Assembly: GCF_024494695.1 (NCBI RefSeq)
Contig: NZ_JANHDP010000003.1
Coordinates: forward strand, 186,001-250,000
From: Natronoarchaeum rubrum
GTDB lineage: Archaea > Halobacteriota > Halobacteria > Halobacteriales > Natronoarchaeaceae
Direction of reading: 5' to 3'
DNA length: 64,000 nt
Shown: positions 36,635 to 44,200 of the stretch, piece after piece
Position numbering within the stretch: the stretch's first letter is position 1
Layout of the letters: each line of letters starts with the position of its first letter
Notes under the pieces: model-generated
Database searches by the model: none
What the model saw: only the letters and a program-made list of their open reading frames with translations
Told to the model about the DNA's origin: nothing
Position numbers and translations under genes: made by a program

Positions 36635-38095
36635 ATGACCACCTACGACGCCGACGGTATCACCCTGCACAAACTGCGGGACTACGTCTGGGAGATTCCA
36701 CAGGAGGGAGAGATGCGCGCGCCGGCGCGCGTGCTCGCCAGCGAGCAGTTGCTCGACGAGATTTCTGAGGACAAGACGCTCCAGCAACTCAAGAACGCGA
36801 CCCACCTGCCCGGGATCTCGAAGTACGCCATCTGCATGCCGGACGGCCACCAGGGGTACGGCTTCCCGGTCGGCGGCGTCGGCGCGCTCGACGCCGAAGA
36901 CGGCTGCATCTCGCCGGGCGCGGTCGGCTACGACATCAACTGCGGCGTCCGGATGATGACGACGAACCTCACGTACGACGACGTGCAGGGCAAGGAAGAG
37001 GAGCTCGTCGACGCGCTCTTTGCGAACGTTCCGTCGGGACTCGGCGGCGGCGGCATCGTCGAGAGCGGAATCGACACGGTCGAAGCGGTGCTGGAGCGCG
37101 GCGTCGAGTGGGCCGTCGAGGAGGGGTACGGCGTCGAGGACGACCTCCGGGCCTGCGAAGACGAAGGGCGGCGTCCCGACGCCGATCCGAGCGCGATCTC
37201 CCAGAAGGCCAAGGACCGCGGGAAAAACCAGCTCGGAAGCCTCGGCAGCGGGAACCACTTCCTCGAAGTCCAGCGCGTCACCGACGTGTTCCGCCAGGAC
37301 GTCGCCGACGAGTTCGACCTCGAAGAGGACCAGATCGTCGTGCTGATCCACTGCGGGAGCCGAGGTCTCGGGCACCAGACCTGCAACGACTACCTCCGAG
37401 AGATCGAGAAGACCCACTCGGGACTGCTGGACCAGCTGCCCGACAAGGAACTCGCGTCGGCGCCCGCCGGCTCGCAGCTCGCCGAGGAGTACTACGGCGC
37501 GATGTGCGCGGCGATCAACTTCGCGTGGGTGAACCGGCAGCTCATCATGCACCGCACGCGCCGGGTGTTCGAGAAGGTGTTCGACCGGACGTGGGAGCAG
37601 ATGGAGATGCAGCTGCTGTACGACGTCGCCCACAACATCGCCAAGAAGGAGACCCACGAGGTCGACGGCGAGGAGAAGAGCCTGTACGTCCACCGAAAGG
37701 GCGCGACGCGGGCGTTCCCCGCCGGCCACCCCGAGGTGCCCGCGGCGTACCGCGATGTCGGCCAGCCGATCATCATCCCCGGCAGCATGGGCGCGGGCAG
37801 CTACGTCCTCCGGGGCGGCGACCAGTCGATGGCCGAGACGTTCGGCTCGACGGCTCACGGCGCCGGCCGACTGATGTCCCGGACGCAGGCGAAAAACGAG
37901 TTCTGGGGCGGCGACGTGCAGGACGATCTCGAAGAACAGCAACAGATCTACGTCAAGGCCCAGAGCGGCGCCACGGTGGCTGAGGAAGCGCCTGGCGTCT
38001 ACAAAGACGTCGACGAGGTGGTGCGCGTCTCCGACGCGCTGGGGATCGGCGACAAGGTCGCCCGGACGTTCCCGGTGTGTAACATCAAGGGCTGA
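36635..38095 (+). CDS. rtcB: tRNA-splicing ligase RtcB
   Basis: A 486-residue RNA ligase that joins 2',3'-cyclic phosphate and 5'-hydroxyl ends using GTP and Mn. Signature segments: MPDGHQGYGFPVGGV, GYDINCGVRMM (metal Cys), LGSLGSGNHFLEVQ, IHCGSRGLGHQ, IIIPGSMGAGSYVLRGG and STAHGAGRLMSR (His that takes GMP). Start ATG 36635. AT-poor aaacctatt at 36601-36609 may be its TATA element. Works with archease from the same locus in intron-containing tRNA splicing and repair. Confidence 0.95.
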   Translation: MTTYDADGITLHKLRDYVWEIPQEGEMRAPARVLASEQLLDEISEDKTLQQLKNATHLPGISKYAICMPDGHQGYGFPVGGVGALDAEDGCISPGAVGYDINCGVRMMTTNLTYDDVQGKEEELVDALFANVPSGLGGGGIVESGIDTVEAVLERGVEWAVEEGYGVEDDLRACEDEGRRPDADPSAISQKAKDRGKNQLGSLGSGNHFLEVQRVTDVFRQDVADEFDLEEDQIVVLIHCGSRGLGHQTCNDYLREIEKTHSGLLDQLPDKELASAPAGSQLAEEYYGAMCAAINFAWVNRQLIMHRTRRVFEKVFDRTWEQMEMQLLYDVAHNIAKKETHEVDGEEKSLYVHRKGATRAFPAGHPEVPAAYRDVGQPIIIPGSMGAGSYVLRGGDQSMAETFGSTAHGAGRLMSRTQAKNEFWGGDVQDDLEEQQQIYVKAQSGATVAEEAPGVYKDVDEVVRVSDALGIGDKVARTFPVCNIKG

Positions 38096-38154
38096 TCAGA
38101 TCACCCGGCGCGCGTGAGCAACGCGCGCGAGGGCTCTCGCGCCCCTCCGTGGGC

Positions 38155-38304
38155 GCGGAACAGGTTGGGGAGGTGGAGGTTGCGGTCGGTTTCTGGCGGA
38201 CTAAAAGGGCGAGCCGCGCTCCGGGAAAATCGGCGAAGTAGCACCGAAGCGGAGCGAAGCGAGCCGCGCGACCGGAGCGTGCCGAGGGCTTTCGAGGAGT
38301 AGTC
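38155..38304 (+). repeat. Dispersed non-coding element, copy B
   Basis: Blocks in order: GGAACAGG (38157-38164), GGCGGACTAAAAGGGCGAGC (38195-38214), CTCCGGGAAAATCGGCGAA, GTAGCACCGAAGCGGAGCG, and GGGCTTTCGAGGAGTAGTC (38286-38304). Copy A at 31141-31323 on the other strand has the same blocks in the same order. The middle is purine-rich and carries GAGCGAAGCGAGC, which can fold on itself. Confidence 0.65.
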
Positions 38305-38463
38305 GTCCGGACCAGCAGTCGCCAGAAGCGCAGTAAGAGCTTTCGAGGCGTTCAGACGTGATCGCGTACTCCCAGCAGTAGTGGCTAGCGCGGTTCCGTA
38401 TTCGGAAATGCGGTTGAAAATGGATCGCGTGGTTCGGGAGCCCCGTGTGCCTACTGAACGGCA

Positions 38464-38472
38464 GATATTTAA
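38464..38472 (+). promoter_or_regulatory. TATA box deciding the next start
   Basis: gatatttaa. Transcription would begin near 38493-38497. The ATG at 38479 lies before that point, the ATG at 38497 just at it. Confidence 0.5.
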
Positions 38473-38496
38473 GCAATAATGGTTGACATGAACTCT

Positions 38497-38823
38497 ATGG
38501 ACGCCCTCCAAAAGCACAGGAGTTCCCCCACGCTCTCCGAGTCGAGTATTGTCCTTATTGGTCTCGTGTTTGCTATTGTCGGCCTCACATTTCGAGACTC
38601 GTTCGGATTCATGTCACTTCTCGCTGCGCTAGGGATTGGCCTTGTCGTCGCTGGAGTGGTCTATCTCGCTGTCGAAGGTCCCGAACTAATCCGACTATCA
38701 CTGGCGTTCATTTCACTCGTTGCGCTGCCACTGTTCGCCTATGGCAGCCTCGTCCGATGGATTGGTGCGGTTCTGATTGGTGTCGTCGTCGTTGGCGCTT
38801 TGTACAGTAGGATCTCGGAGTAA
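38497..38823 (+). CDS. Small membrane protein, unknown function
   Basis: A 108-residue protein with four hydrophobic stretches (SIVLIGLVFAIVGLTF, LLAALGIGLVVAGVVYLAV, LAFISLVALPLFAYG, AVLIGVVVVGALY). The ATG at 38497 is chosen from the TATA position; ATG codons at 38479 and 38488 would add six or three residues. Base composition is clearly lower in GC than the neighbours (more A/T in third positions), which hints at transfer or a recent insertion along with the repeat-rich upstream stretch. I do not recognise the family. Confidence 0.6.
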   Translation: MDALQKHRSSPTLSESSIVLIGLVFAIVGLTFRDSFGFMSLLAALGIGLVVAGVVYLAVEGPELIRLSLAFISLVALPLFAYGSLVRWIGAVLIGVVVVGALYSRISE

Positions 38824-38900
38824 GCGAACGGTTTGCATCCTGTACTGAACGCGAGTTTCACGCCGCCCTCTGAATACGGAAATCGTAGTACCAACTGCTG

Positions 38901-39284
38901 CTAGTGCTCGACGAACTCGATCAGCACGCCGCCCGTGTCGTCGGGATGCAGAAACGCCACGTCGTGCCCCCAAGCACCTTCTCGCGGCTCCTCGTCGATC
39001 AGGTCGATGCCCATCTCTCGTGCGGTCTCCAGCGCCGCTTCGATGTCGTCGGTCGCCACCGCCAGATGGTGAACGCCGGGGCCGTGCTTGTCGAGAAAGC
39101 GCGCGACGGTGGCGTGTTTGATCGGTTCGAGCAACTCGAAGAAGCCGTCGCCCAGATCGAGAAACGCGATCCGAAGCCCGTCGAGTTCTTCCTCGTGGGC
39201 GACCGGGGCGCCCAGTAGCTCGCCGTACAGCTCCGCCGCGGCGTCGAGATCGTTCGTCGCGATCCCGGCGTGGTCGAAGTGCAT
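38901..39284 (-). CDS. mce: Methylmalonyl-CoA epimerase
   Basis: A 127-residue vicinal-oxygen-chelate protein: MHFDHAGIATNDLD (metal His5), EELDGLRIAFLDLGDGFFELLEP, GPGVHHLAVATDDIEAALE and closing GGVLIEFVE (metal Glu). It converts (R)- and (S)-methylmalonyl-CoA between propionyl-CoA carboxylase and the mutase encoded 1.7 kb away on the same strand. Start ATG 39284 is set by the metal-binding His; the longer ORF has non-family residues. Confidence 0.92.
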   Translation of the reverse strand: MHFDHAGIATNDLDAAAELYGELLGAPVAHEEELDGLRIAFLDLGDGFFELLEPIKHATVARFLDKHGPGVHHLAVATDDIEAALETAREMGIDLIDEEPREGAWGHDVAFLHPDDTGGVLIEFVEH

Positions 39285-39368
39285 ACGAGAACCGACATCC
39301 CGAGGGAAGTTCACAGTTCGGGTCCCAATCCGGCGATCGGGCGTTTTGCCCCGAAATGACAATTAAAA

Positions 39369-39376
39369 GTTATATA
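39369..39376 (+). promoter_or_regulatory. TATA box of YbjQ gene
   Basis: gttatata is 27 bases before ATG 39399 in an AT-rich spacer (39361-39398). Predicted leaderless. Confidence 0.55.
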
Positions 39377-39398
39377 GTTTCAAAATACATATAATAGT

Positions 39399-39713
39399 AT
39401 GGAGATCACCACGACCGAAACGGTCCCCGGCAGCGATATCGAGGAAGTACTCGGCGTCGCGCGGGGCAACACTGTCAAGGCCCGGAACGTCGGTCGAGAC
39501 ATCACCCAGTCGCTGCGGAACGTGACTGGCGGGGAGCTCAAGTCCTACTCGTCGCTGATGTCGGAGGCGCGCGAGGAAGCTCTCGACCGAATGCGACAGG
39601 ACGCCGAAGAGCTCGGCGCGGACGCGGTGGTCAACGTCCGGTTCGACTCCGCCGAGGTCGTCAGCAAGGGCGCCGAGATCATCGCCTACGGGACCGCCGT
39701 CAGCCTGGACTGA
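39399..39713 (+). CDS. YbjQ/UPF0145-family protein
   Basis: A 104-residue protein: MEITTTETVPGSDIEEVLG, GNTVKARNVGRDITQSLRN, MRQDAEELGADAVVNVRF and IIAYGTAVSL. This is the YbjQ fold, which forms oligomers and has been called a heavy-metal-binding domain without firm evidence. The next gene begins 6 bases after its stop, so the two are probably one transcript. Confidence 0.88.
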   Translation: MEITTTETVPGSDIEEVLGVARGNTVKARNVGRDITQSLRNVTGGELKSYSSLMSEAREEALDRMRQDAEELGADAVVNVRFDSAEVVSKGAEIIAYGTAVSLD

Positions 39714-39719
39714 GTGGCG

Positions 39720-40946
39720 ATGAGCGACAACGATCCCGCTGGCGCGGGCGTCGTCGCTGGCAGCGCCGTCGGTGTCGCGACCGGGGCGTTCGTCCTGGTG
39801 ACGCTCGTGCTCGGCCGCGCCGAGGTGATCGCGGATTTCCGGACTGCGATGCCAGCCGGTCGCACAGATCTCTCCCCGGAGATCGTGTTCTGGATCACGG
39901 CGATCGTCGGACCGGCGTTCCGGCTGGCGATCGGAACGATCGTCGGATCGCTCGTCGGTGTCGTCTACGACTGGCTGGACAGTCCGGGGGCGCTCGTCCT
40001 GTTCGGGATCGTGGCGATCGTCGGCGCTCTCGACACCGTGACGACGAACGTCCCGGCGAGTCAGTCGGCCACGGTCGCCGTCGTCCTCGGAAGCTGGATC
40101 ATCTACGTCCCGCTGTTTCTGTACATCCACGGCAGAAACGACTCGAGGACGGCGACGGCAGCGGCAGGGAGAAGCGATGTCGCGACGCGGTCCGCAGGCG
40201 GTTCCTTTCCCGTCGATCGACGCCCGTTCGCGCTCCTGACAGCTGTCGGCGTCCTCGGCGTGCTCGCCGGGGCTCCGTACGTGCTGGCCCTTCAGTCGGG
40301 TGGCGAACCGATCGCGGTCGCCGCGGGGTTCGTGTTCACGAACGGGTTGCTGGTCACGGGCGCCGTGATCGTGGGGCTCCGCGCCGGTCCGGCGATCGGA
40401 TTCGACGCGCCGACGTTCGACAGGTGGAAGCCCAGCCTGCGCTCGCAGCCGTTGCTCGTACCGGCGACAGCGGGCGCACTCGTGGGAGTTGCGCTGATCG
40501 CGCTGGACGCGTGGGTGTTCGCACCGCGTGTGTCGACGGCTGGGAACGTTGAAGCGCCCGCTCAGTGGCGGAGTTGGCTGCTCGTGCTGTACGGCGGCAT
40601 CACGGAGGAGCTGTTGTTGCGGTTCGGCCTGCTCACCGGGCTGGTGTGGGTCGCGACGACTATATTTCGGGGGAATCGGCCGGACGGGACCGACGCATCG
40701 CAGTCGATCGTCTGGGGTGCGATCGTCGCGAGCGCGGTTGGGTTCGGTGCGCTTCACCTCTCGGCCGCCGCCCTGACCTTCGAGATGACCGCCGCCGTCG
40801 TCGTCCGGACGTTGACGCTGAACGGGCTCGCAGGCGTCGTCTTCGGATGGCTCTACTGGCGCCGAGGACTCGTCGGAGCGATCGCCGCCCACCTCGCGAC
40901 CGATCTCGTGCTCAACGTCGTGGCGCCACTGGCCCTGGGTGGGTGA
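39720..40946 (+). CDS. CPBP family intramembrane metalloprotease
   Basis: A 408-residue membrane protein with ten or so helices. The CPBP (Abi/CAAX protease-like) motifs are in the second half: EELLLRFGLL (E-E-x3-R, near residue 298), FGALHLSAAAL (His) and HLATDLVLN (His and Asp/Asn near 398). The first half, residues 1-140, is a separate membrane region. Haloarchaeal CPBP proteins may cleave prenylated or membrane substrates or act in bacteriocin-like immunity. Start ATG 39720; a GTG at 39714 is possible. Confidence 0.82.
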   Translation: MSDNDPAGAGVVAGSAVGVATGAFVLVTLVLGRAEVIADFRTAMPAGRTDLSPEIVFWITAIVGPAFRLAIGTIVGSLVGVVYDWLDSPGALVLFGIVAIVGALDTVTTNVPASQSATVAVVLGSWIIYVPLFLYIHGRNDSRTATAAAGRSDVATRSAGGSFPVDRRPFALLTAVGVLGVLAGAPYVLALQSGGEPIAVAAGFVFTNGLLVTGAVIVGLRAGPAIGFDAPTFDRWKPSLRSQPLLVPATAGALVGVALIALDAWVFAPRVSTAGNVEAPAQWRSWLLVLYGGITEELLLRFGLLTGLVWVATTIFRGNRPDGTDASQSIVWGAIVASAVGFGALHLSAAALTFEMTAAVVVRTLTLNGLAGVVFGWLYWRRGLVGAIAAHLATDLVLNVVAPLALGG

Positions 40947-40979
40947 CCGAACGCCGCCGACCGGAGACAAGCGGGACGC

Positions 40980-42665
40980 TCAAACGGCCCCGCCGCCCTG
41001 ATACTCGCCGAACTCGTCGCGCAACACGTTACAGATCTCGCCGACCGTCGCGTAGGCTTTCACCGCGTCGATCAGCGGCGGCATCAGGTTCTGCTCGCTC
41101 TGAGCGGCGTCGCGGACGGCCGCCAGCCGGTCCTCGACGACCTCGTCGTCGCGCTCTTCGCGCACCGACTCCAGCCGTTCGACTTGCCGGCGCTCGTCCT
41201 CCTCGGTGACCTCTTCCAGGTCCATCGCCTGTTCTTCTTCTTCGATCTGGAACTCGTTGACGCCGACGATGATCCGGTCGCCCGACTCGACGTTCTGCTG
41301 GCGGTCGTAGGCGACGTCCTGGATCTCGCGCTGGACCCACTGCTGATCGATCGCCCGGAGCATCCCGCCGCGCTCGTCGACCTCGTCGATGAGCTCGAAG
41401 GCTTCGTCCTCCAGATCGTCGGTGAGCGACTCGACGTAGTAGCTCCCGCCCAGCGGGTCGATCGTGTCGGCGGCACCGGACTCGTGGGCGAGGATCTGCT
41501 GGGTACGGAGGGCGGTCCGCACCGATTCCTCCGTGGGAAGCGCGAGCGCCTCGTCTTTCCCGTTGGTGTGGAGGCTCTGGGTGCCCCCCAGCACCGCCGC
41601 CAACGCCTGATACGCCACGCGAACGACGTTGTTCTCGATCTGCTGGGCGGTCAGCGTCGAGCCGGCGGTCTGGGTGTGGAACTTCAGCTGCTTCGATTTG
41701 GGATCTTCGGCGTCGAACCGTTCGTCCATGATTTTCGCCCACATCCGCCGGGCGGCGCGGAACTTCGCGACCTCCTCGAGGATGTTGTTGTACGAGGCGA
41801 AAAAGAACGAGAGCTGCGGGGCGAACTCGTCGACGTCGAGTCCGGCCTCCAGCGCCGCTTCGACGTACTCGATGCCGTTGGCGAGCGTGAACGCGATCTC
41901 CTGGGCGGCCGTGGCGCCGGCTTCGCGGATGTGGTACCCCGAGATCGAGATGGTGTTGAACTTCGGCGTCTCGGCGGCGCAGAAGTCGAACACGTCGGTG
42001 ATGATCCGCATCGACTGCTCGGGCGGGTAGATGTAGGTGTTCCGTGCGACGTACTCCTTGAGCACGTCGTTCTGGATGGTCCCTCGCAGTTCCTCGCGAT
42101 CGACGCCCTGCTGGTCCCCGAGCGCGATGTACATCGCCAGCAGCACCGACGCGGGCGCGTTGATCGTCATGCTCGTCGAAACCTCCGAGAGGTCGATGCC
42201 CTCGAAGACGGTCTCGAAGTCCCGGAGCGAGTCGATGGCGACGCCGGACTTGCCGACCTCGCCGCTGGCCATCGGGTCGTCCGAGTCGTACCCCATCTGG
42301 GTCGGCAGATCGAACGCCATCGAGAGTCCGGTCTGACCCTGATCGAGCAGGTAGCGGAAGCGCTCGTTGGTCTCCTCGGCGGTGCCCATCCCCGCGTACT
42401 GGCGCATCGTCCAGAGCCGCCCGCGATAGCCCGTCGGGTAGACGCCGCGGGTGTAGGGCTCCTCGCCGGGGAAGCCAATCTCCTCGTCGTAGTCCTGCTC
42501 GGCGACGTCGGCGGGCGTGTACAGCCGGTCGACGGGCTGGCCCCCGGTATCGGTCCTGAACTGCTCCTGGCGCTCGCCGAACCGTTCCACGGTGGGGTCG
42601 ACCTGCTCGGCCTCCCACTCCTCCTTCTTGGAACGGATCTCCTCCAAGTCGTCGGAATCGAACAT
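40980..42665 (-). CDS. mcmA: Methylmalonyl-CoA mutase, large subunit
   Basis: A 561-residue adenosylcobalamin-dependent mutase: the catalytic (beta/alpha)8 barrel alone, with [21 protein letters not shown] (substrate loop), [29 protein letters not shown] and [20 protein letters not shown]. The cobalamin-binding domain is missing, as usual in haloarchaea where it is a separate small subunit, which is not in this window. It turns methylmalonyl-CoA into succinyl-CoA in propionate use. Start ATG 42665 ([20 protein letters not shown]). Confidence 0.94.
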   Translation of the reverse strand: MFDSDDLEEIRSKKEEWEAEQVDPTVERFGERQEQFRTDTGGQPVDRLYTPADVAEQDYDEEIGFPGEEPYTRGVYPTGYRGRLWTMRQYAGMGTAEETNERFRYLLDQGQTGLSMAFDLPTQMGYDSDDPMASGEVGKSGVAIDSLRDFETVFEGIDLSEVSTSMTINAPASVLLAMYIALGDQQGVDREELRGTIQNDVLKEYVARNTYIYPPEQSMRIITDVFDFCAAETPKFNTISISGYHIREAGATAAQEIAFTLANGIEYVEAALEAGLDVDEFAPQLSFFFASYNNILEEVAKFRAARRMWAKIMDERFDAEDPKSKQLKFHTQTAGSTLTAQQIENNVVRVAYQALAAVLGGTQSLHTNGKDEALALPTEESVRTALRTQQILAHESGAADTIDPLGGSYYVESLTDDLEDEAFELIDEVDERGGMLRAIDQQWVQREIQDVAYDRQQNVESGDRIIVGVNEFQIEEEEQAMDLEEVTEEDERRQVERLESVREERDDEVVEDRLAAVRDAAQSEQNLMPPLIDAVKAYATVGEICNVLRDEFGEYQGGGAV

Positions 42666-42741
42666 TGTTTATCACGATGGATGGTGCCGGCTTAAGGATT
42701 GGCGACCGTCGACGCCGAACTCGTCGCGACGCGCGACCCGA

Positions 42742-42763
42742 CGGCGGCGTCCGGACGCCGCCG
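42742..42763. repeat. Perfect 22-bp GC palindrome
   Basis: Contains the family core GCGGCGTCCGGACGCCGC. It lies in the divergent spacer between mcmA and a small membrane protein gene, 38 bases from the ATG of the latter, so here it is not a terminator. Confidence 0.7.
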
Positions 42764-42803
42764 ACCGGTTCGTTTTTGCCGCCGGACGACCGAAGGTCGA
42801 CTG

Positions 42804-43043
42804 ATGGACGCTCCCATTCCCGACGTCGACGACGCCGAGGACGGGCCGGGAACGAGTCGCCTGCGCGCCACGCTGGCGATCCTCCCGTTCCTCGTGCTCG
42901 GACTGACCAGCGTCGCGCTCGTCCTGCAATGGGGGCTCAAGCCGCTGTGGGTGTTCGTGATGCTGCCGCCGATCCTCTTTATCAGCGTGATCGGCTGGAT
43001 CGCGTTCAAGTACGGCATCGGCGAGGAGCCCGAGGCAGGGTGA
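42804..43043 (+). CDS. Small membrane protein
   Basis: A 79-residue protein. An acidic N-terminus (MDAPIPDVDDAEDG) is followed by two helices (ATLAILPFLVLGLTSVALVLQW and PLWVFVMLPPILFISVIGWIAF). No known family recognised. Start ATG 42804 because upstream in-frame codons run through the 22-bp palindrome and are Arg-rich. Confidence 0.65.
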   Translation: MDAPIPDVDDAEDGPGTSRLRATLAILPFLVLGLTSVALVLQWGLKPLWVFVMLPPILFISVIGWIAFKYGIGEEPEAG

Positions 43044-43481
43044 GCGATCGATCCAGACCGTCGATACCGACTCGCATTCCGACAGGTTCCCGGAAAAACT
43101 ATCAACTAGAATCTTCCACATCCGCCGATCCGACGGCTTTCGTAATCCCAAATCTTCCCTCAACCCACTACAGCGCCCCGCTCTCGTCTGTCGTGAACTA
43201 TCCTCCAATTTGTCACCCCGACAATTGATTCTTAACTCCCCGTCCCCTCGGTTCTGGTATGACGTGGAACTACCGCCGCAACCGAACCAGAGCAGAAGAG
43301 AAGAAAGAAGAAGCGACCGCGGGCGTCGACGACACGTCCGTTCTCGCGGCCGTTCTCTCGACCTGAACGGCGGCGTCACGACGCCGCGCCCCGGACCGAA
43401 GACGTACCCGGGTCGAAAACGCCGTTCCGCAACCGCTGATCTGCGGCCCTCCGACGTGCGATTTTGCGCTCTCCTCCCCGC
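43044..43481. other. Intergenic stretch with possible micro-ORF
   Basis: About 440 bases. It is AT-richer than surroundings up to 43240. A TTAAC patch at 43232-43236 precedes a 35-codon ORF (43259-43366, MTWNYRRNRTRAEEKKEE...) by 25 bases; a palindrome GCGGCGTC-ac-GACGCCGC follows at 43370-43387. The ORF may be real but I give it low weight. Nothing else is visible. Confidence 0.45.
43370..43387. repeat. GC palindrome with ac centre
   Basis: Member of the 18-bp palindrome family, three bases after the stop of a possible 35-codon ORF and about 95 bases before the end of the convergent GNAT gene. A hairpin terminator is plausible here. Confidence 0.6.
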
Positions 43482-44063
43482 TCAGCGACCGGTGTCGTAC
43501 TTGTAGGTCGCCGATTCGGGATCGATGCCGAAGTCCTCGGCGTTCTCGTCGGGGTCGGACTCGGTCTCCTCCTCGTCGGCGTGCTTGAACCGCTCGCGCA
43601 GCCGGTCGGGCATCTCGAACTCGTCGACGTCGACGACGACCGGCGTCGCGTCCGGCGCGCTCGCCTCGCGCTTGGCGTCGAGACGCTCTCGTAGCTTCTC
43701 GGGCAGTTCCTCGGCGGCGACGCTCTGGAACCCGAACTGCGCGAGATACCCCGGCTCGTCGGTGAGGCTGTAGACGCGCTCGAACCCCTGATCGCGGGCC
43801 TGCTCGATCAGCCGTTCGAGCACGTGCGCGCCGACGCCCTGCTCGCGCCAGCCCGTCAGGACGCCGATGCTCGTGAGCTCGCAGCGTTCGCCGTCGTCGG
43901 GCTTGTGGATGCGGATCCGTCCGAAGCCGGCTTTCGTCCCGGACCGCTCGTCGATCGCGATCACGTAGTCGCGCGAGCGAAACGCGGTCGCGTCGAGGCC
44001 CATCTCCTCGATGTGATCCAAGAGCCACACCTCCTCGCGGTTCTTCGCGTCCCGGACGTACAT
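43482..44063 (-). CDS. GNAT-family acetyltransferase with acidic tail
   Basis: A 193-residue protein: DHIEEMGLDATAFRSRDYVIAID, TSIGVLTGWREQGVGAHVLERLIEQA (acetyl-CoA loop W-R-x-x-G-V-G) and FERVYSLTDEPGYLAQFGFQSV. Best fit is the ArgA/N-acetylglutamate-synthase-like branch of GNAT, as often annotated in haloarchaea. The C-terminal 55 residues are acidic and poorly conserved. Start ATG 44063. Divergent from acs (138 bases between starts). Confidence 0.85.
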   Translation of the reverse strand: MYVRDAKNREEVWLLDHIEEMGLDATAFRSRDYVIAIDERSGTKAGFGRIRIHKPDDGERCELTSIGVLTGWREQGVGAHVLERLIEQARDQGFERVYSLTDEPGYLAQFGFQSVAAEELPEKLRERLDAKREASAPDATPVVVDVDEFEMPDRLRERFKHADEEETESDPDENAEDFGIDPESATYKYDTGR

Positions 44064-44165
44064 GTCCGGTACTACTCGCTCCGCGACAAAGACGTTACCG
44101 ACGGCGGTGGCCGTTCGTGGGGCGATCCGCTCCGCGCGGCCGCGGACCGATCGGCGGCGCGAAAC

Positions 44166-44175
44166 TTCTTAATCG
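44166..44175 (+). promoter_or_regulatory. TATA-like element of acs
   Basis: cttcttaatc is about 30 bases before ATG 44201 and supports that start for the synthetase. Confidence 0.45.
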
Positions 44176-44200
44176 TTCGTGCAAAATTTGCGCGTACGCC

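Larger units (their letters stand above)
38096..38496. other. Intergenic region with dispersed element copy B
   Basis: About 400 bases with no convincing gene. It holds a GC-rich palindrome near 38105-38130 (gcgcgcgtgagcaacgcgcgc), element copy B (about 38155-38304) and, toward the end, sequence with GC content close to the lower-GC gene that follows, including the TATA box at 38464-38472. Confidence 0.6.

Noticed and set aside
38105..38130. Terminator of rtcB
   Set aside because: gcgcgcgtgagcaacgcgcgc could fold, but there is no T run and archaeal terminators rarely need hairpins; I left it in the region description.
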